A stretch of 64,000 nt of DNA, from positions 16,910,001 to 16,974,000 of the forward strand of contig NC_045131.1 in the NCBI RefSeq assembly GCF_007655135.1. Direction: 5' to 3'. Below are positions 35,991 to 47,876 of the stretch, piece after piece. The position numbers and the translations under genes were made by a program. The first letter of the stretch is position 1. Each line of letters starts with the position of its first letter. The notes under the pieces are model-generated. The model saw only the letters and a list, made by a program, of their open reading frames with translations, searched no databases and was not told the origin of the DNA. This DNA is from Punica granatum. Its lineage: Eukaryota; Streptophyta; Magnoliopsida; Myrtales; Lythraceae.

Positions 35991-37173
35991 TCAATATCCT
36001 CGTCTTCGACTTCATAAGGGGTACCTCATCGTCGGACACTTCCCTCTTCAAAGTATAAAGAAAGGGTCCGAGACAAGTTTTCGGAGAAGCGTGAACTCGC
36101 GCATCGCTCTTCGCCTGTGGTCAATGTGCCCCTGTGAAGGATGACAAAGAAAACAATGCATTAGGCGATTATGCGGGGGAATATGTGGTAAGAAATATGG
36201 GGTGGTCCCATGAGAAAATCCATTTTTGTCCCGCGCGCGACCCATGGGGTGCCGTTTGTAGGCAGCATTTGTTTTCGGAAGTCTAGTCAATATCCTCGTC
36301 TTCGACTTCATAAGGGGTACCTCATCGTCGGACACTTCCCTCTTCAAAGTATAAGGAAAGGGTTCGAGACAAGTTTTCGGAGAAGCGTGAACTCGCGCAT
36401 CGCTCTTCGCCTGTGGTCAATGTGCCCCTTTGAAGGATGACAAAGAAAACAATGCATTAGGCGATTATGCGGGGGAATATGTGGTAAGAAATATGGGGTG
36501 GTCCCATGAGAAAATCCATTTTTGTCCCGCGCGCGACCCATGGGGTGCCGTTTGTAGGCAGCATTTGTTTTCGGAGTCTAGTCAATATCCTCGTCTTCGA
36601 CTTCATAAGGGGTACCTCATCGTCGGACACTTCCCTCTTCAAAGTATAAGGAAAGGGTCCGAGACAAGTTTTCGGAGAAGCGTGAACTCGCGCATCGCTC
36701 TTCGCCTGTGGTCAATGTGCCCCTGTGAAGGATGACAAAGAAAACAATGCATTAGGCGATTATGCGGGGGAATATGTGGTAAGAAATATGGGGTGGTCCC
36801 ATGAGAAAATCCATTTTTGTCCCGCGCGCGACCCATGGGGTGCCGTTTGTAGGCAGCATTTGTTTTCGGAAGTCTAGTCAATATCCTCGTCTTCGACTTC
36901 ATAAGGGGTACCTCATCGTCGGACACTTCCCTCTTCAAAGTATAAGGAAAGGGTCCGAGACAAGTTTTCGGAGAAGCGTGAACTCGCGCATCGCTCTTCG
37001 CCTGTGGTCAATGTGCCCCTGTGAAGGATGACAAAGAAAACAATGCATTAGGCGATTATGCGGGGGAATATGTGGTAAGAAATATGGGGTGGTCCCATGA
37101 GAAAATCCATTTTTGTCCCGCGCGCGACCCATGGGGTGCCGTTTGTAGGCAGCATTTGTTTTCGGAAGTCTAG
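35991..37173 (-). repeat. 296-bp tandem repeat, four nearly identical copies
   Basis: The word TCAATATCCTCGTCTTCGAC begins copies at 35991, 36287, 36582 and 36878; the array ends at 37173. Periods are 296, 295, 296 and 296 bp, the 295 caused by loss of one A. Copies differ by only a handful of bases. Each 296-bp copy holds a 99-codon minus-strand ORF (for example 36048-36347 and 36639-36938) with no recognisable domain. Confidence 0.95.
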
Positions 37174-37689
37174 TCATCACCACTCTGGAGTGGTTAGACC
37201 GTGACTGGGGTCACATAAGCATATTTTCCCAAGTTGCGAGTAAGTATGCGCAGCCGTCTTAGGGAAAGCTCGAGGAGCCGGGACCCATGAGGACAGGCAA
37301 GTCAAACAAGTCCAACAGAACTAATAGGGTGTCTTCGAGACTATCCTAATCCTCCATTGAAGGATTTGTTCATGTTGGGAGGCCATTTGTGGGAATGCAT
37401 TTAAATTAAAGCAAAAGAGAGTTTAAAGAAAACTGCGTGTGTTGCCCTAGTGTTTAGTCGGTGACGACAGTGGAGGACGGGTTAGATCCATTCTTTGATT
37501 GGAGGCATGACCGTGCTGGTATCTCCTGCAATCGAGAGTTGGGTCATGCTCTGTTTGTGGAGCTGTCACTTTCGATCTTTACAATGGAAGGATTTATACT
37601 TGCTCCTCGGAGTATCGCTTGGATGAATTTGAATCCAAGTCGATTTTGGATTTCAGATGAGTCTGAAAGTAGTAAATGCTAGGTGTCAA

Positions 37690-38066
37690 AACATAGAAGC
37701 AGTAAATGCTGGGCCTGAAGCCCGGTGCAGGGTCAGAACCCCAATGTAGTAAATGTAGGGCCGAAGCCCGATGCAAGGCCGAAGCCCAATGCGGAAAGTG
37801 CAGGGCCGAAAAGTGCAGGGCCGGAGCCCGATGCAGGGCTGAAGCCCAATGCGAGGCCGAAGCCCAATGCAGTAAATGCGGGGCCGAAGTCTAATGTAGT
37901 AAATGCAGGGTCGAAGTCCAATGCAGTAAATGTGGGGCCGGAGTCCGATGCAGGGCCGAAGCCCATTGTGGTAAATGCGGGGCTGAAGCCCGATGCGGAG
38001 CCAAAAGTAGGGCCGAACCTCAATGCGGGGCCGAAGCCTGATGTAGTAAATGCAGGCTTGATAGGA
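37690..38066 (-). repeat. 18/27-bp GC-rich minisatellite
   Basis: The core is GCAGGGCCGAAGCCCAAT (18 bp), sometimes followed by a GTAGTAAAT nine-base spacer to make 27 bp. About 18-20 degenerate copies. Because units are multiples of three, frames are open on both strands (37686-38135 minus, 37725-38102 plus); these are not treated as genes. Confidence 0.9.
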
Positions 38067-38564
38067 AAGTGCAAGAATTGCGAAAGTAAAGGTCAATATT
38101 GAGGAATAGCGCAGGGCGCTGCAAAGCGGTGACACTGATTTGCTTGCAGTCTTGCTCTGTGGAGTAAGAATGGGGACTTAGTGTTGAAATCCTAAGGAGC
38201 TGGATGAGAGGGTTTTCTCAATTGTGGTCGCTCAGTATTCAGGCTGTCTTCTTGTTGAGGATTTTCTGCAATTGGAAAAGAAAACAATGAAGGAGCATGA
38301 ACTGTTCAGGATTTCAATGCAAGAGTATAGGGAAGAGAACTGGCCTGCTAGGCGTCGTGCGAGCACACCAAGAGACATGCATTAATACGTTGAGCATGCA
38401 TGTATTAGTTAGTGTGAACATGTGTGAGGCGCGCTTAGTCGCTAGTAGATGCGCAAGGTCTTGCGGAGATATGTGCATTTGATCACGCGGTGATGCTCTC
38501 TGTTAGCAAGAAGTTAGTGTCGGTTAGTCTCACCTGGGAAGGTGGGTCGGCCCTCGGTCCACAG

Positions 38565-39195
38565 CTCGCCTTGCCATGGAGGAAGGATGAAGGCCGTAGG
38601 TGATCTTCCCGTGAAGGTTGGCATGACTCGTCGGTCATGCGGGGTGAGTGGCCGAGCTAGACGGCCTCTGGTCATAGCAAGTCTCACCATGGAGAGGTGA
38701 AGACCGCGGGTGGTCTACCCGCGATAGTTGGCATAACTCGCCTATCGTGTGGGGTGGGTGGCCGAGATGAACTCGGCTTCTGGTCACAACACATCTCTTT
38801 ATGGGGAAGTGAAGACTGCGGGTGGTCTACCCGCGAAGGTTGGCACAACTCGCCTATCGTGCGAGGTGGGTGGCCGGGATGGACGACCTCTGGTCATAGC
38901 ACGTCTCGCTATGGAGAGGTGAAGACCGTAGGTAGTCTACCCGCAAAGGTTGGCACAACTCGCCTGTCATGCGGGGTGGGTGGCCGGGATGGACGGCCTC
39001 TGGTCATAGTACGTCTCACCATGGAGAGGTGAAAACCGCGAGTGGTCTACCCACGAAGGTTGGCACAACTCACCTGTCGTGCGAGGTGGGTGGTCGGGAT
39101 GGACGGCCTCTGGTTATAGCACGTCTCGCCATAGAGAGGTGAAGACCGCGGGTGGTCTACCCGCGAAGGTCGGCACAACTCGCTTGTCGTGCGGG
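38565..39195 (-). repeat. 110-bp tandem repeat, about 5.7 copies
   Basis: Landmark GTGAAGACCGCGGGTGGTCT and its variants occur at 38587, 38697, 38809, 38919, 39029 and 39139, giving periods of 110, 112, 110, 110 and 110 bp. Each unit includes GGTTGGCACAACTCGCC, GGGGTGGGTGGCCG and GGCCTCTGGTCATAGCA. The central pair GCGGGTGGTCTACCCGC is a hairpin-forming inverted repeat in each copy. Confidence 0.95.
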
Positions 39196-39881
39196 ACATG
39201 GTAGTTACTATGCAAACATCAAATGCAGGCAATGTATGAGTTTTCAAAAGCTAATGCCGTTGCATTGATTTGATTCAAGTTTCCAGAATTACGAAGATGA
39301 TTCATTTGAAAAAGGGAACTTAAGCAATAAACCAATGCAATGTCCTAGTTTGTTTGAAAACATGCATGCAGGTGTAGAAAGAATAAATTATAATTGTATC
39401 TGGTACAATGTACATCGCTCTTTGTGAAAAACAGCAAAAGGTCCGCCTAAAAGAAAACTACGGGCCGACTCAAAGACTGAACTTTGGGTCGGTTGACGGC
39501 ATGAAGGCAATTTTGGTCCAGCATGACGGTCCCTGTTTATGTATGGTTTTGGTGTGCTACTGGGAAAATCACTAACTAGGAATGGGGGTTCCCGATTAAA
39601 GGTTATCAATTCCTTGAAATCGAGCGAGGATCTTTGGGGGTCGGTTCGGTGGCAAAGCCGACTCAATCCGTTCCCTTAACCGGAACCTCTAACTAACCTA
39701 GCTTCCTAGATCGGCGCCCGTGGGATTTCAGGCGTTCGGTACCTAAATCTTCTAGAATGATGCAATGTAAGTGCAGGAAAGTAACTGTACGTAAAATAAA
39801 TGTGCTTAAAGTAAAAGTGCAGAAAGCGATAAATGAACATGCAAGCAAGCAAACGGGATTGAGCCCAAACCTATTAAGTAT

Positions 39882-39901
39882 GTCCCCAATGGAGTTGCCA
39901 A
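39882..39901 (-). other. Primer-binding site of the inner L1 element
   Basis: Minus strand TTGGCAACTCCATTGGGGAC, two bases inside the end of the 5' LTR (...CCATACA-GC). I recall TGGCGACTCC-type sites, complementary to a tRNA-Arg 3' end, from Tat/Ogre elements; the tRNA identity is from memory. The site shows that 39904-51769 is the 5' LTR and fixes the element's direction. Confidence 0.7.
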
Positions 39902-40628
39902 GCTGTATGGACCCGAATGTGGACTCTCGTCAGGGCCCGCATTGCGCGCTTTTGGATCGCACGGCTTGGGAGTGTCCACCTTCCCGTGGGGACGCGTGAC
40001 GGACATGCATGAAAAGGAGTCGCTACTTATCATTTTACGACCCGAATGTCGAGGGCGGATAAGTTACCCGGTTCTAGGGGTATGGAACACCTAGTTGCTG
40101 TTAAGGTATTGATCTGTGCGGAACCGGAAAGTCCGAGTTCAGGGGTTCATGTTACGTGCGGGCCTATATCCTGCACGCCCTTTCGATACTCTGGTTTGCT
40201 AGGCTTGCATGTTTTATTATTTACCGTGTTGATTAAGTTGCGCTCAGCTCGCACGTTTTGACACTGTAATTCGATAAATTAAACGATGTCGGTTGAGAAG
40301 CCAAGAGAGAAGTAAATCCGTATGTCGGGAAGTTGGTTCACAATCTCGCGTTACAGTTCATCGAACCATGGAGGTTGAATCCTTGCGTGAACAAGAATCG
40401 CAAGATCTTGGATTTACTTTCCTTTGGGCAAGTATTGGACCGATTCGTTTAACTCAACTCTTGAACCGTTCGCTTATCGTCAAGAATTCTTACAGAATGA
40501 ATGTACAAAATAAAATCCTTACAATACTCTCAAAAACAATAAATACAAATTACAAATGGCTGAATTCCCGTCGACTCATGTTCGATTATTATTCTGCTCT
40601 AACTCACCGTGAGTTTAGGGAAAAGATA

Positions 40629-43600
40629 TGTTAGCACCCCATTTTGGTCCACCGGCTCCAACAGAGGACTTCCGACCAAAGCTTGGGACACAATTCAAGA
40701 TCGGAAAATCGGAGGCGAATGTGCGGGCACAGAATCATGAATAACAAGAGGACAGCAGGGTCCACTAGGAGAGCACGGGAGGGCAATCTGAAGAGTAAAC
40801 AGACGACGGGCCCCGAAGCAACAATAGCTGGCACTGTGGCACTATTCATCACCGAAGCATCGAAAGATGCCCAATGTGGGACTCTAAAAATCCCTCTCGG
40901 TGCCAAAGTGGCAAATGGTACGTCCGGGCGCATTTCAGAGGCATCTTGCTTAATCCGGGACACCCCCGAACTCTCACGGACGCCTTTTCTAACAGGGCTC
41001 CTGGGCTCCCGATCCACGGACAAGTAAACAGCACCCGGAAATGGGTCTGCATGCACTCAGGGACCACCAAGATCATGGAACAAGCTTCAGATGACCTTTC
41101 AGAACTCGACTTGGTTTCCCAAGGGATGTTTCAGTAGTCACAAGCGCCTCTCGGCGAGTCTTCGAGGCATATTCATGGCAAACAGAGATCACAGCGATCC
41201 CCGAACACCTCAGGACATTCGGTAAACATCGATAACACCCGAATCACGAGCCCCTAGGTCGCCTCCAGCTAATGGTCTTCGATCAAGGACGGTGATCTAA
41301 TGATCCCACATAAGAAGAAAAGCTCACCAGGACGAGCACCACAATACACAAAAGAGCAATTGGAGAACAGGGGCGGTTAACTCCACTCCGAATGCCCAAA
41401 TGGGACAAAACCGACTCTCGAGGTGCCGAGCCGTCCAAACATTCGTTCACATGACATATGGCGATATTAGGCTCATTTAAATTTTCTTCGTATGAGCATC
41501 CCAAATCTATCAATTAATCGAACCTCAGGGATCGGACGCGCGTTCAATCGAGCCTCGAGCTTCTCCCGGCTTTTCTCCTAGTCGAATGGGACCCACAGCT
41601 CAGCCGCACCTAGCCACGGCCAGAACCCATGGCCGGCGGCTCAACCCTTCCTCCTCCTCCCTCCACCACGCAATTTGAAATATTTTCTTACACACTTACA
41701 TCCATCACCCATCCATCACCTCCCATCACTTCTCCCTTGCTTCCCCCATACTCTAAGTGACACAAACCCCACCCTAATCTCCCTCCAAAATTCGGCAGCC
41801 ACATTAACCCCCTAACCCCACTTAATTTTGCTTAATTGCATCATTAGAGCCTCCTATAAGTTCCATAGCATCATTAACTCTAATGACTTCTTCATTCTCA
41901 CTCTCTCTCAAGCCAATTTCTCTCTAAAATCCTCTCAAACCCCAGCCCTCTCCCTCATTTCGTCCGACCCGCCCCAAGGCCAAAACCGGCCAAAACCGAC
42001 GGAAAACCACCCGGTATCCTGAGCTCCGCCCGGTCCGACTCAAGCCAAACATAACCAAACTTCATATCCTACATATTTCCCACCCTCTAACTCCATTCCT
42101 GAGCTCAGATTTTCCATTTGAAGCCTCTAATATCACATTCTAGCCGTGAGAACCATCAGGTCCTAAGACCGTCATCGGGTGCATCCGGATTTCTACGACG
42201 TGCCATTTCTTCCCACGACTTCGGCGAGTCGTGCCATCACATTCGAAGGGTCCCTCACGACCCTCACTCTTCCCCGTGAAGAGGTGGTCATGGTCCAAGA
42301 GCTATACAACTATGCACAACCTCCGTTTCACTCCTTTCCTTTTATCGGGTTCCGTTGTTTTTCACCGAACTTTCTCTCACTGTTTCGGGTTTGTCTAGGC
42401 CTTGGCACGTTCGGGACTGTCCACGAACGTCTAGGTCCGTCCCTTAGGAGTCCAAGGAACCTGATCTTGCACCGTGCCGTGGTTGGAGCTAGCGTGTCGA
42501 CCCCGTTTTCTCGAAGTTGCCTTGCGGGTGTCTTCTGCCCGTGACGTCTAGCCGGGTCACCCGACCCTCTCGCCGCTTCCCCGACTCTTTCCCTCGTACA
42601 TTGAGGCTAGGTAATATTCCTCTACGACTTAGAGAAGTTAGGTTCTTCATATTTGTTTGTCTTAAGGCGTCGAGGTGATCGTTAATTGAAGAACATGCGA
42701 GTTATTTTCTTCCATGCAGATTCATGTACTCCCATGCAACCCCATGCAATGTTATGTGTTTTATTCTTTTTTTGCTACATCCATACATCGTATAAATGTG
42801 CATGCCATGACGGGAAGGGGCCATGGTCGGAGTGGAAGAGACCTTCATGTCGGGGAGGAGCCATGAAGGCTCACGGCTGGTACCCATTGGAGGGTGTCGT
42901 GAGCTCTCCTAGCTCATCCGAGGACATGAGGTTCTCTCCTCCTTCAAATGTGTTCATTTCCCCACGTTTTAGATTTTTATTATCATACGATATGCATGCA
43001 TAACGTGAAATGGCTCGAATCTAAAGGGATGAGGCCGACATAGACTCAAGAGAGCCATAGAACCTCTCGGCCAAGCCTCATATGGGGAGCCGTGAGCCTC
43101 TTTGACTCTCTAGGGTCCATGACCATCTCATCCTTCCGGATTTAATCGTTCCCATGATCGTGATGTCTCTAATCGTGATTGAAATGTGATGGCACGACGA
43201 GAAAGGTTCAGAATCTAGGAGGGGGAGACCCTATGGGTCGGTTGTGTCAAGGAAAACCTACGGCCATCTTCCTTGACCCACTCGAAGTCTTGGATCTCTT
43301 CGTTCCGTGATGCCGTGCGTTTCCCGTGATTCACTTCCGAGTTTATCATTAAATGAGTAAATATCGCTTTGTTGAGTCTCTAAATTGCGATTGTTTTTGA
43401 TTGTCTTACGTGTTCATTTGTGTAACTGAGATCATGTCGACATTGACTTAATGGGATGTGTGTTATTCTCGTGTGCACGTTACTTGATGCATGCAAGGGT
43501 CGGTTAAAATTGATGCGAGAGGGACCCATTGACACTCATATCGAGTCGAGGGCATTCGGCCGACTATCCTTAGGGAATGGCCAAAAGCTTCGAGACCCTT

Positions 43601-45699
43601 TGAGTGAGGGTTGGTCTCTCCTACCATTTTAAAGCGATTCTTGGAATTGTTTGTGGTTATATTCCTCTTAGTGATGTAAGTGTAAGTCACTTGTTAGGCA
43701 TGCTAGATCCGGACAATTACCCATCAAAACCATAACCGCAATGTGGAATATAATCATCGAAGAATTTCACGAATGGGAGAAATGGGACGTGTCATTCGAT
43801 TAATTAAATCACTTGGACTAAATAATTGGATAAATTGATCACTGATTCGTAAACGCATCGATGGTTCACGGACCGGCGGAAATGCCATTTTCCTTAAAAA
43901 GCTCACAATTACAAAACATTGAGATGTGTAATGCGAGTAGAATCGGAGTCTAGCGAGTACTCGTGCATTATGACTCAAGTCCGGGCCCAATTTGAGGCGG
44001 CTCAAGTCGAGGCGCGCAAGTTCTTTTTAGACCTTCTCGTGTCACACGATCTTTAATTTATATCTGAACATCACATGTTTTATTACCCAAGGGCATAATC
44101 GTCAATCCATGATTCACCGATATCCTAGGCATTAGGGGGTCGAAAACACCTCAATCTATGGACGGAAAGGGGCGGCCCATTCGTATGGCCTATTCCGTTC
44201 GCTTTCGGTGTTTCTACCCCCTATTGTAAATCCGGTGGTGGACGTTCTTATTTTCGTTGCAAAACATGAAGAACTGGATTAATCATGTATTCGACTTAAT
44301 CAAACATTAGATAATGGATAGGTGGAATGTTAGGTTCCAATCTAGAGTAAAAAATACAAGTTTGACTAATTCGGTGAAACCACAGTGACACCTCACTGAA
44401 TAGAGTTCTAAAACGAATTCACACATGTAATTGGCCTAGAACCATATCCCAACCCACTTCTTTGTTTGCCTAGGTTAGATGCAATGCTTGCCAATCAACC
44501 TCGGATAATAACCGATTAAATAACGTACATTCAGCCTAATACAGAACTTGTCCGTAATTGTCTATATTTGTCAGTTATCATCTATTTTTCATTAGTTTTA
44601 TCAGTTTTTTTCTGTTTTCCATTTGCTTTTTGCTAATTTGTTGCGGTTCGGCTCTGAGCCCATAGGTTTCGCATTACACGGGGCCCAACGCCAAAAATCA
44701 TCGAACACGAGGTCCAACGCCTCCTAACTCACTGAGCGCGCGCAACCCGAGTGCGAAATGGGATCTAGCCTCGAGTCACCATCACACTCCAAATGTGGCC
44801 TATGTGGAAGGCAATTTGAATTGGATGTGTGAAACGTGTTTAGATATCACCCGGGAGCTCGATTGGTCCAACGGTTACAGTGGGAACTAATCGGTTCTCC
44901 TGAAAACCGTCGGTTCGATTGGACCCGACTCCCGGCTCTTCGAGCCCGCGTTGCCTCAATTTATTTATCGGTTATTCAAAACACATGGAGAGCCGGAGTG
45001 GAATATTGCCCCAATGCAAACCGATCGGGATCCATTTACTTATTCAGTCGTACTATGTAATTATTCGAGAGAATATTGCAAGGATTTTATTTGTACATTC
45101 ACTCATTCATTTGTAAGGATCCCTGATCGGAGAGCGAGAGGTCCGAGTGTCAAACCGGTCAAGTCGGTCTATTGTTACCAAGAGACGAGTAAGCTCGAAT
45201 ACTCGTGGTCTCAGTTCACACAGGGAATCGACCATCATGGTTCGATGAACTGTAACGCTAAGATAGTGAACCGATTCCCCGACGCACAAGCTTACTCACC
45301 TTTCGAATTATTGGCCCAACTTGATCAATTCATCGACTTCACAGTGTCAAAACGGGAGAGTTAAGTGCAACCATAAAATCACGCGGTAAATAAACAAAAC
45401 GGCAAGCCTAGCAAACTAAAGTACCGAAAGGGCGTGCGGGATAGAGGCCCGCACGTAATAGAACCCCCGAATTCGGAATTTTCGATTCCGTATGACCATT
45501 GCCTTAGTATTTAGGTGTACCCCGTACCCCTAGACCCAGGTAACTTGCCGGCCCTCGACCTCCGGGTCATAAAATGGTAAGTGGTGACTCCTTCTTACGT
45601 GCGTCCGTCGTGCGTCCCCAGGAAGGTGGACACTCCCAAGCCGTGTTGCATAGGCTTCGCGCATGCATGCCCCGACGAGATGAAATTCGGGTGCGCACA
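40629..45699 (+). mobile_element. Solo LTR, 5071 bp, sister family L2, inserted in the L1 5' LTR
   Basis: Starts TGTTAGCACCCCATTTTGG and ends ATTCGGGTGCGCACA. It is flanked by AGATA (40624-40628) and AGATC (45700-45704). The uninterrupted site in the 3' LTR (near 28200) reads AAAAGATCGAAAAACTG, so the duplication is real with one later change. It lies opposite to the host LTR. It shares terminal motifs and several landmarks with L1 (AACATTAGATAATGG, GTACCGAAAGGGCGTGCGGG, GGGTGTCTTCTGCC-type segments are its own), but the middle is much diverged, so it is a related but separate family. No internal region and no PBS at its right end. Confidence 0.9.
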
Positions 45700-46257
45700 A
45701 GATCGAAGAACTGAAATTCAATGCACGGTCTCACTGAATAGGGCGTTGGACCCTATGAGTGTTGATTAGGGCGTTGAACCCTGTGATCGATGATTAGGGC
45801 AATGAACCCTAATATTATTCAGCCTAGGGATCAGGCTCGACTCGCATGGCAAACATGTGCTAAAAGATAACAAGCAACAGGTAAATAACTGACAATGTGT
45901 TTGTATTAACCGAATGTACGTGGATTAGCAAGTTTATTAACCCAGGGGTGTTTTTGCAAGCAAATGCCATATGATAAGTAAAGAATCATGCAAAACATTT
46001 TGCATTCGGCTTTGTTTTGAGAACTTGAAAAAGAGAGTCAAATCTCGTGTGTGTGGATTGCTTTTACAATTTTTCTATATTGTGACACTGAATTTCCACT
46101 AAATTAGCCAAACTCGTGTTTTGACCCTAGATTTAGAATCTAGAATTCCTCCTAACCATTATCTAGTGTTTGGTTAGGTCGAGTGAAAGGTTAATCAGCA
46201 TTTTGCATGTTTTCTGACAGAGATAACCGTTCTAGTTACCCGAGTCTATGTTAGGAT

Positions 46258-47876
46258 CATGGTTTTCAGAATCATGATTTGAATCGTAGAATCGTACGAT
46301 TCTACGATTCTACGGAGTCATCCGATTCCGATTCGGGTAGGTGAGTCGGAAAATGCATAATCGGAACTGAATCGGGCTTTGAATAGCGGAATCGCGGAAT
46401 TGGGCCGATTTTGCGATTCCGGATCCAGCCCAGACTGGGGCAAAGCCCAAGCCTCATTCGGGCCGTCTGTGGCAGTCCGGCCGAAGCCCAGCCCATTTCC
46501 GCTGAGCCCAGCAGTCCCCCCCCCCTCCTTCCTTCCTTTCCCCGTTCTTCTCTTAATCTCTTCCTCCCCGAGTCGCGGAAATTGAGTGCCCTAACCCTAA
46601 CACATCTCCGGTTCCAAGTTTCTCTCAGGCGATCGGCGATCCTCCGTGAAGATTCAGCCCAAGCTCACATCTCCAGTTTCGAGTTTCTCTGCGGCTTCCG
46701 AGCCATCTCCGGTTCCAAGTTTCAGTCCGACTTCGCTTCCGAATTTTCGAGTTTCAGTTCGAAACTCCTAGCTTCACTCAGTCCGCTTTTCATCCGAGGT
46801 TCCAAGTTTCTCTCCGGCGGTCCTCTGTGAAGATTCAGCCCAAGCTCCGACGACCTTCAAGTTGTTCCGGTTCCGACTTTCGCGATCATCTATTCTGTTC
46901 CGGTTCCGACTATCGAGTTTCAGTCCAAGACTCTGAGGTTCCGAGCTTCAGTCCGAGCTTCAGTCCACTGCCCAAGCTTCGATCGCAGAAAAGATAAAGC
47001 ACCGAGCTTCAGTCTAAGCTTCAGGTCAGTCCAGACTTTGCTCACTGCTGAAATTGAAATTGAAATTGCTGAAATTGAAATTGAATCTGTGAGTTGAAAT
47101 TGAAATTGCTGAAATTGTTGAAATTGAAATTGAAATTGCTGAAATTGAAATTGAAATTGCTGAAATTAAACAATAAGCATGAAAGAACCAGTTTTGCTGA
47201 TCAGCTGCTAATTCAATCAATTGTCAGGATCAGTTACAGAATTACTGGATAACATTAGATTCGTGTCCATAGTTGTCATAAATTTCGACTTGTTTAACTT
47301 CTGTTGCAGTCAGGCCAACCAAAAGGCACAATTCCGTCATGACAGATCATAGATCTTCCCGTTATGCTAATCGGCACTCTATAATGTTTGATAATGTTCT
47401 AAACAGGTTTCCAGGTGTGCTACTCACTCTGTGAGTTGAAATTGAAATTGCTGAAATTGTTGAAATTGAAATTGAAATTGCTGAAATTGATGATGATGAT
47501 GTTGGTGATGATGAAGATTTGAATGAGATTTGATCTGTCTGTTCATTTTATATTATTAGTTATGACTTATGTTGTTAACTTTTTATTTCGGGAGTTTGAT
47601 TTGGAATTTTGGACTTATGAATTTCGATAATTTGTAATAATAATTTGTGTTTTTATCATTTTATGACTTATTGTTGATTTGTTGGTTTGTGATTTTTATT
47701 TGAATGAATAAGGATTGATTTTTTTTACTCAGAATGTATGCTACATATATATATATACTATTTTTTTAATTTTTTTTAATTATTGGTAGAATCTTACGAT
47801 TCACGATTCGAATCGCGATTCACGATTCTACGACCCTCGACCGATTCTACCTAGAATCGTGATTCTGAAAACCTTG
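46258..47876 (+). mobile_element. Non-autonomous hAT transposon (hAT-1), 1619 bp
   Basis: Flanked by the perfect 8-bp duplication GTTAGGAT (46250-46257 and 47877-47884); the empty site with a single GTTAGGAT is seen in the other LTR near 28750. Terminal inverted repeats: left CATGGTTTTCAGAATCATGA, right (reversed) CAAGGTTTTCAGAATCACGA. The inside has a C-rich, Pro/Ser-coding stretch (46490-46830), a GAAATT-type repeat, and near 47480-47531 an acidic tail ending DDEDLNEI then stop, probably the end of a former transposase gene. No BED finger or hAT dimerisation domain is visible, so it depends on proteins from elsewhere. Confidence 0.9.
47040..47168. repeat. GAAATT hexamer repeat inside hAT-1
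   Basis: Repeats of GAAATT, GCTGAAATT and GTTGAAATT fill about 130 bp. A block of about 63 bp of it, including the TCTGTGAGTTGAAATTG start, is present again at 47428-47490, after about 260 bp of unrelated sequence. The minus-strand ISISAISIS-type reading is an artefact. Confidence 0.85.

Larger units (their letters stand above)
32642..39903 (-). other. Interior of the inner L1 element: noncoding, rich in tandem arrays
   Basis: 7.3 kb with no recognisable retroviral protein. The five arrays, listed separately, make up about 40 percent of it. Between them: 34359-35990 is unique sequence containing a GGCCGC-rich stretch (about 35130-35260, with ACCGCCCCAAAGGGTTT and CCGCCCCAAAAGGGATTT as half-repeats); 37174-37680 and 38081-38560 are unique; 39196-39881 is the presumed 5' leader next to the PBS. 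The largest frame, 429 codons on the minus strand (33069-34358), is mostly the 60-bp array read through. Confidence 0.7.

Noticed and set aside
37686..38135. 149-codon minus and 125-codon plus frames rich in Arg/Pro or Asn/Pro
   Set aside because: Both are the 18/27-bp minisatellite read in stop-free frames; they exist on both strands at once.
33226..39195. Regular repeats that might suggest a CRISPR array
   Set aside because: Units are contiguous tandem copies without unique spacers, in a plant retroelement; no cas genes.
40631..41056. 141-codon minus and 127-codon plus frames at the start of the L2 LTR
   Set aside because: Opposite-strand frames over the same DNA in GC-richer LTR sequence; no domain and no start context.
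47026..47220. 64-codon ISISISAIS frame
   Set aside because: Artefact of the GAAATT hexamer repeat.
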